A stretch of 64,000 nt of DNA, from NCBI GenBank assembly GCA_037179515.1, contig JAXCGZ010022645.1, positions 300,001-364,000 of the forward strand, in the 5' to 3' direction. The notes beneath the pieces were generated by a model. That model searched no databases. It was not told where the DNA came from and worked only from the letters and a program-made list of their open reading frames with translations. The DNA is from Halocaridina rubra. Lineage: Eukaryota; Arthropoda; Malacostraca; Decapoda; Atyidae. Of the stretch, positions 1-10,481 are shown one piece after another (the stretch's first letter is position 1; each line of letters starts with the position of its first letter). Both the position numbers and the translations under genes were made by a program.

Positions 1-155
1 CGAGGAGGTAGTTAATGCTATCTCAATCCATAGTTTTAAGGACAGGTATGATAAGTATCACTAAGTATAAAATGGAACCGATCAGGAGACGGGAAGATAC
101 GAGCTTTGGGCTCTTTCCCGTAAACACAATTAGGTAATCACAATTAGGTAATCAC
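1..155 (+). mobile_element. 3' end of a CR1-like LINE (copy A, cut by window edge)
   Basis: The first 63 bases encode the last residues of the LINE ORF2 (ending YDKYH and a stop). They are followed by the short 3' UTR stem-loop and two tail repeats of ACAATTAGGTAATC near 125-154. The sequence nearly matches the end of the full-length copy at 43040-43180. The rest of this copy lies to the left of the window. A second LINE copy starts only a few bases after the tail. Confidence 0.9.
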
Positions 156-161
156 ACACAA

Positions 162-1998
<1,837 letters not shown>

Positions 1999-2001
<3 letters not shown>

Positions 2002-2081
2002 GTCTAAGTGGCAAAATGGTAGCGTCTGCGACTCTGAGGCGGTAAGCTGAGGGTTCGCGCCCCGTCACGGACTGAGGTTAG
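1999..2081 (+). other. tRNA-like SINE head or tRNA pseudogene
   Basis: Bases 2008-2070 resemble a tRNA-derived Pol III promoter: an A-box-like stretch (AATGGTAGCG) and, about 35 bases on, a B-box-like GGTTCGCGCCC with one or two departures from consensus. I could not fold a full cloverleaf by eye. The sequence is interrupted at GTTAG by the LTR element and resumes at 12436 on the far side. Most likely the head of a tRNA-derived SINE with an AT-rich neighbour. Confidence 0.5.
2077..2081. repeat. Target site duplication GTTAG, left copy
   Basis: GTTAG directly precedes the left LTR, and the same five bases directly follow the right LTR (12436-12440). A 5-bp duplication is usual for Ty3/Gypsy integrases. 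It shows that the element inserted as a unit and that both ends are intact. Confidence 0.93.
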
Positions 2082-4046
2082 TGTGGGGGTTTTAATGATG
2101 CTTGAGTGTTGTTAAGATTCTGTTTTACTAAGGGGACTCAAAGTACCGAGCTCGGTTAAGAGCTCACAAACAGACAGGACAGATATTTGTACTTGAACAC
2201 CCCATGCCTAATACCATTAGTCGGTTAAATGAAACTCAGAATTCAACTTTCTTTTAATTTTGGAAATGCAATGACATTAAAAGAATTGAATTAAATTTCT
2301 CAAATTAAATTTTATGAAATGCTGCCTCGAATCCCGGAGGAGGTGAGTATGAGTTCGTTTCCCGGCACCACGGACGTATGCCAAGACTTTGGCCTCAACT
2401 CGATGATTACCTCTGTCACACAGGCAGAGTAGAATACAGGACACTGCAATTTCAGAAACAGAAATGACACACTGTTTATAATGGGAAACTGAAAGCATGA
2501 GCACACATATAATGAGTTTCCAATGTCATTCTACTGGATGAATATATATAGGTTATTCACAGCTAACCAGAAATATTTATGCTACCATAATAGCATACAA
2601 AACATTAATTCTTTACTGGTTTTAAAGAAAATAATATATTCACAATAAATGAAGAATAAGCAAGACAAATACAGTACTGTATGTATTCCTTAAATTGTGG
2701 GCAACCACAAAAGTTGCAATGCTTATTCCTGATATGAAATTAATATGGTAAAACACTCTATTTAGGATAAAGGAAGAATCTACGAGATAAATACAGTATT
2801 CATTCACTTTTAGTTATCAAGAACTTGCAATGAAAAAAAGGGTGCAAAACCACCTTTTGAGGTATTTGCAACTTATAACTCAAAACACTTTATCCCCAAC
2901 ATATGAAGAATTAGCAAGATAAATACGGTATGCATTCATTAAATTGTGGTTAACAAGAAATATTTGCATAGCCAACTGGGAAAAATTACCTTTTGAATAT
3001 TTGCAATTTTGCCTTTTGGCAAATAGCTTTATTGACGAGTTTTTGAAGTAAAACACTTTATTTACGATGATAGAAAGGGGTGAAATGAAATTAGAATTTA
3101 TTAGGAAGAGAGATAGATTGTTACGGGCTCATAACTAGTCTTCAGAGGATGAGATTTTCGTTTATCACATTCAGTGAGAAGAAACTTCTCAGCAATATAT
3201 ATCAGCTGTAATTTACAGGTTAAGGAATTAACTTTGGCATGTGAGATTCCAGTGTGGTAATCTACAAAATTTTGTGTGACTTGGAATGGAATCTGAGAAT
3301 AGAAATCCATAAGATTTATCCAGTAACGAATGTAACTAATTCTCGAAAATAAACCAATTTGCTTGACCCACGAGCTTTACCATACACTATCCCTCACCTT
3401 GTTGTGCTAGATGAATTCCTTGTTGTGCTAGATGAATTCCTGTGAAGATGCCACGTAATTTAGGATTAGAAATAAACTTAGACTACCCAGGCGAGATGTT
3501 GCCTCTGGGCAGTCTCGGCGCCAAAAGAGAGCGTCTCCTTGTGCCTCGTGACGTCATCTGTAGGAGACATTCCTAGAGCAGTAATTGGCTCTGATTTCAT
3601 TTTAAGGACTATTTTAGTGGTGGTCCCTGGCAGGCAATTATAGCAGAGATGCAAGGGAGAGACAGTATTTTTAGGTGCAACAAGTGGAAGCAAATAAAAT
3701 AAAACGAGAATAATAATGAAAAGTTAGGTTACTGGTTATTTGTTTCTTAATTTTCTTGGCTCGTTGCAGACAGAAAAATAGGAGCAGCCTTTATATTGGG
3801 GCTATACTTCTACACGTACAAGAAGAGTAAATAAGCTATATAGAATTAGCTATAAGCTAAAATACAAATTGCAAATAATCATAATCTGCGAAAGTCAAGA
3901 AGTGGGAATTATTTTATTAGTTAGAAAATAACAGTTATGTTAAAGGGAATTAATTTTTTTAGTTAGAAAATAACAGTTATGTTACTAATTTATTTAATAA
4001 GGCATCTAACAGCCTCTGTTGACATTGAGCGAAACACTCTGTCACA
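2082..4046 (-). repeat. 3' LTR of the Gmr1-like element
   Basis: 1965 bp, nearly identical to 10482-12435. The net 11-bp length difference fits a 16-bp segment near 2510-2530 present only here and a ~5-bp shorter G/T run at the edge. The terminal TG...CA is present. It should supply the polyadenylation signal of the element transcript; I did not pin down a TATA box or poly(A) signal with confidence. Short open frames inside it occur in both LTRs and have no recognisable product. Confidence 0.95.
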
Positions 4047-4061
4047 AAGGCCCTTTCTAGA
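4047..4061 (-). other. Candidate polypurine tract
   Basis: Read on the minus strand, AGAAAGGG followed by CCTT sits directly before the 3' LTR, where the plus-strand primer is expected. The purine run is short and interrupted, so the call rests mainly on position. Confidence 0.4.
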
Positions 4062-4681
4062 GAATATTGATTTAGCAAAATTCTACTACAGAAGGCGAAA
4101 AAAGAACAGAGGAAGTTACGGTGACTTCAGTGTTATTATGAGGGATGAGATATCCTTCTCATGGAAAAGAACAAATGAACAATAAGAATGGAATCCACCA
4201 CTGGAACATATCATACTATTAGTAAAAGTAAACAAGTCTTGTAAACAAAACATTAAATGACATGCAAAACATAAAAGAAATGTGATCAAATTCAAATTTC
4301 AAGAAAATTAAATCACAATTAGATATCAGTGAATATCAATATTTAAGTTTATGAATGCTTCACATGCAAGAAGGCAATAATATAATATACAAAATAAAAT
4401 ACAGTATGCGCAAATTAAACATTTGAACCACGTCGTCATTAACATTGGCGACTGGATTTAAAACATTCAGCTATTCAGCACTAAACTAAAATGTTTCTGC
4501 CAAGTTCTGGCTTTCAAAGTCCCACAAAGGGAAATATAAAACTACGATCAAAAAATTATTCTTCATCTTTTTCGTTTTCCATTAGGAATAACGTTTGTAC
4601 GCTAAAGTAAACAAGTACAGTACAGTATTAAAGACATAAAAGATAAACATAAAAATAAACAACACATTAGAGAAGTAATCT
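4047..4681 (-). other. 3' noncoding region of the LTR element
   Basis: 635 bp of AT-rich sequence between the pol stop codon and the 3' LTR. No further coding domain, such as an envelope, is visible. One 68-codon frame on the opposite strand has no recognisable content. Confidence 0.7.
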
Positions 4682-7600
4682 TTACTGACTAGCCAAATTT
4701 AGGCTAACAGCACCAGCTTCCTCATTTGAGGGTAACGACCGTCGACTTAGTAGATCAGCAAGGTCATTGTCCTTGCCATGAACATGTTGGGCAGTGAATT
4801 TAAAAGGATTCAGGTAAAGTGCCCACCTTTTCAGACGAGGATTTAGCTTGTCTGCAGTCTGTAAATATAGGAGAGGTCGGTGGTCGGTTCTCAGTGTAAA
4901 ATGTTGGCCATACAGATGGACTTCAAATTTCTTTATGGCCCAATATGCAGCTAGAGCTTCCTTATCAACAGTGGAGTAATTTCGCTCTGCAGGGCGAAGC
5001 CTGCGGCTTGCATATCGCACTGGAGCTACTTCTGCTGAGTTGTCTGATCGGGCTTGCAAGAGCACGGCACCCAGGCCTTCGTCTGAGGCGTCGGTCTGCA
5101 AGATAAATGGAAAATCAGGGTTTACCAGTTGTAATACTGGCTCACCTGCCAATGCTTCTCGGAGCTTGAAAAATGCTCTCTCCGCTTCATCTGTCCATTT
5201 GACAGGGGAGGATTTACTTTGCTTCGAGGAGGTCAGTTGCTGCAAAGGGGCAGCGATAGTATTAAAATGTGGAATGAACCGTTGGTAGTAGCCGACACTA
5301 CCCAGGAATGATCTCAGTTGAGTGACAGTAGCAGGTTTCTCCATATCCTTGATAGCTTGTACCCTGTCATGTATAGGGGACATAACTCCTTCTCCAACCA
5401 CGTGGCCGAGATACTGCAATTGTGTGAAACCAATCTCACATTTGGAAGGCTTTAAATGAAGTCCATGCTGGTTCAGACGAGTGAGAACTCTGCGGAGGGT
5501 CTCGAGGTGCGATGACCAATCCTGAGAATGCACCAGGATGTCGTCTATAAAGCATGAAACATTGTCGAGATCCTGTAGTACTATCCTCATGAGTCTGCTG
5601 AAGCAGCCAGGGGCATTTACCATACCAAAAGGCATGACCCTGAACTGATATAGACCATATCTTGTGGAAAAAGCTGTAAGAGGCTTGGTAGTCTCGCTCA
5701 ACGGGACTTGCCAAAATCCACTGGCCAGATCCAACTTGGACAGGTAACGGGCTTGAGAAAGCAACGAGAAAATATGCTCGGCGTCAGCAATGTGCTCTCC
5801 ATCAAAGATGGTACGGGAGTTAAGCTTACGACAGTCAAGGCAGAACCTGTGACTGCCATCTCGCTTACGCACTGCCAGTAACGGCGAACACCAAGGCGAA
5901 ATGCTCTTTTCAACTATTCCGAGGCAGACCCAAGTGTCAAGATCTTCCTTCAGCCATAAGGACAGCTGGTGGGGAAGACCATAGGAATGCCAAAATGGCT
6001 CTGGGTCAGTCAGTCTGACATGATGCTCAAGGGTAGTGGTAATGCCTGGGAGGTCGTTGAAGACGTTCTCATAGTCCTCAAATAGCTTGTTCAGCTGTTC
6101 CCGTTGACTCGGTTGCAGTCTGGAGTTAATAATACAATTACTCACACTTTCTTTTCGGTGTGTGGGAATGGCAGGATCCTTACCATCATCAAAAGCTAAG
6201 CTTATGTCTTCAATTGCAAGGGCGGTGGCTGCGGCCAGAGGGGCTTCTTCAGAAAAACTCCACTCCCGTAAGTCTGTCTCCACTGCAAGGGTGGAGTATT
6301 CCAATATAGGAAGTAAGGGGTGGCTATAATGGAGCACCTGTGTTGCTGCAGCCTCGGAGGTTCTGTTGATGCTTGAGGCATCTATAGGGGTTGCTGGGAG
6401 CGCCAGCGCAGGATCCCTGTGGGCCTCCGGGTCCTCACAATAAAGCTTCAGCTGGTTAATGTGGTATTTCCGGTTAATGCCATCAACATTTAGCACATAA
6501 TTGTCAGGGGTCACCCGGTGTACCACAGTGTACGGTCCTTTCCAGCGTAGCATTAGCTTGCGGGTATCTGTTGGAAGAAGTAACAGAGCTCGATCTCCGG
6601 GTGTCAGGGCACGACGCCGCGCACGCTTGTCAAAGAGGAGCTTGGCAGTCTGCTGGTGACCCTTAATGGCTAATTGTGCAGTTTTCCAAGCCTTTTTGAG
6701 GTGAGACGAAAACTTCAAAATATACTCATGGACGTCCCTATCGTCATCTTCGATGGTAGGTGAATCCCAACATTCTGCCAAGAATTCTACTGGGCCTCTG
6801 ACCTTATGACCATAAATCATCTCGAAAGGCGAGTATCCAGTAGTGTCGTGGGGCGTGTCTCTGAAGGAGAAAAGTGCAGCAGGGACGTACTTGTCCCACT
6901 GCCTAGGCATATCTATCACTAGCTTGCGCAAACATCGCTTCAATGTCCCGTTATAGCGTTCGCATGCTCCATTTGATTGGGCATGATAGACACTCGTACG
7001 AATGTGCTTGATTTCTAAAAGGTTACAGAAAGCCTCAAAGTGCCTACTTGTAAACTGACTTCCATTGTCAGAAGTGACCTGCTCAGGAAAGCCAACCCTG
7101 GAGCACATTTCAAATAGGGCTTGAGCGACTGCTTCAGTTGTGATAGAAGACAGTGGCACTGCATCTGGGTACCTTGTTGCCAGGTCAGCATATACCAGGA
7201 GGAACTGTTTCCCCGTGGACAAAGTTGGATTAATAGGACCTAGTATGTCAATAGCGACATTGGAAATTGGCTCCATTGAGAGCTTAGTTATCCCCATGGG
7301 AACTTTCGGTACTGGTGCCGTTGAGGTGCATTGACAGACAGGGCAGGAGCCTACATATCTGTCTACCTCGGTGTACATGTTTGGCCATGCAAAAGCCTTC
7401 TGAAGGACATGCCGAGTTTTTCCTTTGCCTCTGTGTCCACTCAGAGGTAAATGGTGTGCCACATACATAGCTTGGCGGCGCAACGAAGCGGGCACCACCA
7501 ACTGTTTAAAGGTGTGGCCACCTTTAGTCACATGCCTACGAAGTACTCCATCTTCAAGGGCATAAGTGATCTGGCCTCCTCCTCTCACCGTGAAGGTCCT

Positions 7601-8845
7601 TCCCTCGGTGGCCTGCTGCATCCAGCGTTTGAGGCTGGGGCAGTCTTGCTGCAATTTGGCAAAGTCTGGACGGGACTTCAATGGCTCTAGAGGTGCATCA
7701 TCTGGTAAAGGAGGGGGAAACTCTCTGCGTTCCACATTACGTTTACTAACTGCGGCAGACTCAACGGAGTCAGTCGGAGAATCGTCTAAATTCTTGGCAT
7801 CAAGGCCAGGAGTTGCTGCTGAAATGGCTTCACGTGACTTCCCCCGAGGGAAGTTATAACGAGAAATGTCCTTATGGTATAGGTCAGCCTGGAAAGTAGG
7901 AACTAGGTTCAGTGCACGACCCATTAAGACAGGGTACATAAGCTCAATCATTGCCGCAGCTGGGGTTTTTCCCTTGTAGTATTTGCAATCCAGGTTAATG
8001 ACACAGCAGCGTCGTATTTGGGGTGTTCCTTCAGCAACCCGCACCTGAACGACTTTGCTGGTAAAATCTTCATCCCTGACAAATTTCTCATCAACAAGTA
8101 TGCCATTGGCCCCTGTGTCAAGGGCTATCTCAGCTTCCACACTATTTATGGTTTCTAGGCATTTTGGGATCATTTCCAGATCATCATGTTTGATGAATTC
8201 CACATTGGCAAGTTTGTGCGGTGGTTCCTCGGCATTTTCCTCATTGGCCCTTTCTGGCCCTGTTTCCACAACATGGGCTGAGTGAGTGGCCAGACGGCTA
8301 TGTGGGCCGCCGCTGTGTGAGGGAGTGTGGTGGCTCTTAGAGTTTGGCTGAAAACCCTGGGAAGGTGGAGCAGAGTAATGGCCTTTGCCTCTTAACTGCT
8401 GAGGCTTAGGTCTTACCGGGTCATCCTTCTTGAGTGTGGGTGCATGGCCGGAATAAGACTTAGGAGTGTGAGGAGGAGGAGCTGGACGATTGAAGTTCTG
8501 CGAGGGGCTCTTGTGCTTCCCGTTCCTGTAATCTCTATTTCCGGATAAAGGACTACTGTCTGGGATTCCCGCTCGAAGCCGAGCAAGCGCAAGCTCATGT
8601 TCACGTTGTGCTTGTGCCTCCTCACGTTGTGCTTGTGCCTCCTCACGTTGTGCTTGTGCCTCCTCACGTTGTGCTTTTGCTTGTGCCTCCTCACGTGCTT
8701 GTGCCTCCAGCTTATTTCGGCGTTCAACCATCTTCTCATGAGCCCATTCGAAGAGCTCCTGTCTTGGGGAAAACCCATATCTCTCACCCCTAGCAATCAG
8801 TATGTCTAGGTAACGCTCCTCATCGAATGTTTTGATGGTTTCCAT
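4682..8845 (-). CDS. pol: Gmr1-like polyprotein: protease-integrase-RT-RNase H
   Basis: A 1387-residue open frame. Residues 1-100 hold a charged helical stretch with four near-perfect 7-residue repeats of the REEAQAQ type (about 60-83). Residues 100-210 are rich in P, S, H and K. An aspartic protease follows with catalytic DTGAN at about 243. Integrase comes next: an HH...CPVC zinc-binding region (about 464-505), catalytic D533, D593 and E629 (35-residue D-E spacing), and a GPY module (RWKGPY, about 767-772). RT follows with KLDLASGF (D1039) and FIDD (D1101, D1102). RNase H ends the protein with TDAS (D1251) and TDHRPL. In most Ty3/Gypsy elements integrase comes last; integrase before RT marks the Gmr1-like group. 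I see no Gag capsid domain and no CCHC knuckle, so the N-terminal 230 residues may be a reduced Gag or the true Gag may be missing. The start is the only upstream Met in frame that I could support. Confidence 0.93.
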   Translation of the reverse strand: METIKTFDEERYLDILIARGERYGFSPRQELFEWAHEKMVERRNKLEAQAREEAQAKAQREEAQAQREEAQAQREEAQAQREHELALARLRAGIPDSSPLSGNRDYRNGKHKSPSQNFNRPAPPPHTPKSYSGHAPTLKKDDPVRPKPQQLRGKGHYSAPPSQGFQPNSKSHHTPSHSGGPHSRLATHSAHVVETGPERANEENAEEPPHKLANVEFIKHDDLEMIPKCLETINSVEAEIALDTGANGILVDEKFVRDEDFTSKVVQVRVAEGTPQIRRCCVINLDCKYYKGKTPAAAMIELMYPVLMGRALNLVPTFQADLYHKDISRYNFPRGKSREAISAATPGLDAKNLDDSPTDSVESAAVSKRNVERREFPPPLPDDAPLEPLKSRPDFAKLQQDCPSLKRWMQQATEGRTFTVRGGGQITYALEDGVLRRHVTKGGHTFKQLVVPASLRRQAMYVAHHLPLSGHRGKGKTRHVLQKAFAWPNMYTEVDRYVGSCPVCQCTSTAPVPKVPMGITKLSMEPISNVAIDILGPINPTLSTGKQFLLVYADLATRYPDAVPLSSITTEAVAQALFEMCSRVGFPEQVTSDNGSQFTSRHFEAFCNLLEIKHIRTSVYHAQSNGACERYNGTLKRCLRKLVIDMPRQWDKYVPAALFSFRDTPHDTTGYSPFEMIYGHKVRGPVEFLAECWDSPTIEDDDRDVHEYILKFSSHLKKAWKTAQLAIKGHQQTAKLLFDKRARRRALTPGDRALLLLPTDTRKLMLRWKGPYTVVHRVTPDNYVLNVDGINRKYHINQLKLYCEDPEAHRDPALALPATPIDASSINRTSEAAATQVLHYSHPLLPILEYSTLAVETDLREWSFSEEAPLAAATALAIEDISLAFDDGKDPAIPTHRKESVSNCIINSRLQPSQREQLNKLFEDYENVFNDLPGITTTLEHHVRLTDPEPFWHSYGLPHQLSLWLKEDLDTWVCLGIVEKSISPWCSPLLAVRKRDGSHRFCLDCRKLNSRTIFDGEHIADAEHIFSLLSQARYLSKLDLASGFWQVPLSETTKPLTAFSTRYGLYQFRVMPFGMVNAPGCFSRLMRIVLQDLDNVSCFIDDILVHSQDWSSHLETLRRVLTRLNQHGLHLKPSKCEIGFTQLQYLGHVVGEGVMSPIHDRVQAIKDMEKPATVTQLRSFLGSVGYYQRFIPHFNTIAAPLQQLTSSKQSKSSPVKWTDEAERAFFKLREALAGEPVLQLVNPDFPFILQTDASDEGLGAVLLQARSDNSAEVAPVRYASRRLRPAERNYSTVDKEALAAYWAIKKFEVHLYGQHFTLRTDHRPLLYLQTADKLNPRLKRWALYLNPFKFTAQHVHGKDNDLADLLSRRSLPSNEEAGAVSLNLASQ

Positions 8846-9033
8846 GTTTGTTTCCTGTGACTGCCTGGTTTCCTAAACAGTCAATAACAAAGTGCCAAAA
8901 CAACCACACAAAAAAAACAAATCTCTACAATACAGTAGTAGAAAAAAATGAAAGAACCACACAACACCACAGTTCAAACTTAAACGTAAAAGTGATCTCA
9001 AAATCTCACCATAAAAGTGACTCAAAATTCAAT

Positions 9034-9436
9034 CAAGTGCAACAGCAGCAAAATGTTGCAAAACAGTGCATGAAACACTGGCAATACAGAATGGCAGTCG
9101 TGCCTGCTTAACAGCAATATGTGGCAGTACCTGCGGTTATTGTGCAAATGAAAGGAATGAGCAACACAATCAAGTGCAACAGCAACAATATGTTGCAAAA
9201 CAGTGTATGAAACACTGGTAATACAGAATGGCAGTCGTGCCTGCTTAACAGCAATACGTGGCAGTACCTGCGGTTATTGTGCAAATGAAAGGAATGAGCA
9301 ACACAATCAAGTGCAACAGCAACAATATGTTGCAAAACAGTGTATGAAACACTGGTAATACAGAATGGCAGTCGTGCCTGCTTAACAGCAATACGTGGCA
9401 GTACCTGCAGTTATGGTGCAAATGAAAGGAATGAGT
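9034..9436. repeat. Tandem repeat, 137-bp period, about 2.9 copies
   Basis: CAAGTGCAACAGCA-type starts occur at 9034, 9171 and 9308, exactly 137 bp apart. Each copy contains a core GCAGTCGTGCCTGC followed by GGCAGTACCTGC. It lies in the untranslated leader of the LTR element. The same core recurs in the 81-bp array next to it. Confidence 0.93.
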
Positions 9437-9481
9437 AACAACGAATTTTACCGACTAGCACCCAGTGCCTGAGAGTACAAT

Positions 9482-9805
9482 CAAGTACAGTATAGCGGTC
9501 GTGCCTGCGTATGAGCGCATATATGGCAGTACCCACAAATAAAATGTCGTAAGTAATACGAACAAGTACAGTATCGCGGTCGTGCCTGCGTATGAGCGCA
9601 TATATGGCAGTACCCACAAATAAAATGTCGTAAGTAATACGAACAAGTACAGTATCGCGGTCGTGCCTGCGTATGAGCGCGTATATGGCAGTACCCACAA
9701 ATAAAATGTCGTAAGTGATACGAACAAGTACAGTATCGCGGTCGTGCCTGCGTATGAGCGCGTATATGGCAGTACCCACAAATAAAATGTCGTAAGTAAA
9801 ATTCT
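9482..9805. repeat. Tandem repeat, 81-bp period, four copies
   Basis: CAAGTACAGTAT starts occur at 9482, 9563, 9644 and 9725, each 81 bp apart, with very few differences. The core GCGGTCGTGCCTGC and GGCAGTACCC links it to the 137-bp array. Because 81 is a multiple of 3, the element sense strand carries an open frame of repeated 27-residue units (9411-9839, 142 codons). I see no evidence that it is translated. Confidence 0.93.
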
Positions 9806-10459
9806 GGAGTGTTACCAAAAGGGCACAGATCCTATGCAAAATACACCAACGATAAGCTAACAGCTTACTAGGCAGCCAGATTACACATTTCTACTAGTAC
9901 TGAGAAAATTTATTTTCATGTGACAACTCAAACACATGAAAGGCTTAGCCTAGGCTCGATAAATGACACCAAAGTTTTTCTTCCAATCTATGAGCAGTCA
10001 ATGCTTGAATATAAAACACAATTATAAGCAAAAATACTTAATATGCTTTCTCCCAATTCCTAAATCCCGAGGAAATATAAACAATTCCTAACAAGTATCA
10101 CCCTTTAACGGATATATAAAACACGAATGCTTTAAAACTCAATCTTATCAAGCAAATAAATGAAATTTTATATAACACGTCTTCTCGTCATGCAAAATTT
10201 CTAAAGTCTGTTACCACATAATCTCATGTAGATTTCCTGAAATATTGTTTACCACATGGGAAACAAGAAAATATTAGTTACCATAATCAATATTGAAAAT
10301 AAAGAAAAATTATTTTATCCGCAACGTTTCTAGCGCGAAAATTTTCGTGTGCAGCCTATAATTCATTCATTTCAGTAATCGAGCCAATGGTAATCGGGAT
10401 TCATGTGCAATCTTAAAAAGCAAAATAAAAATAAATTTAAAATCAGTCTGTCTGTTCGG

Positions 10460-10477
10460 GTCCCTGTTCGGGCGCCA
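10460..10477 (-). other. Primer binding site, tRNA-Lys(UUU) type
   Basis: On the minus strand the sequence TGGCGCCCGAACAGGGAC lies four bases after the CA end of the 5' LTR. It is the exact 18-base complement of the 3' end of tRNA-Lys(UUU), the primer also used by several retroviruses. This fixes the element direction and the LTR edge. Confidence 0.95.
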
Positions 10478-10481
10478 AATC

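Larger units (their letters stand above)
8846..10459 (-). other. Long 5' leader of the LTR element
   Basis: About 1.6 kb between the PBS and the polyprotein start. It contains two related tandem arrays (annotated separately) and otherwise AT-rich sequence. No capsid or zinc-knuckle frame is visible on the coding strand. Repeated sense-strand frames of 75 and 142 codons exist only because of the arrays. Confidence 0.75.

Noticed and set aside
2277..3693. Small frames inside the LTRs as accessory genes
   Set aside because: They occur equally in both LTRs, are under 80 codons and show no domain.
4682..8845. Envelope gene making the LTR element a retrovirus
   Set aside because: Nothing with a signal peptide and membrane anchor lies after RNase H; only 635 bp of noncoding DNA remain before the LTR.
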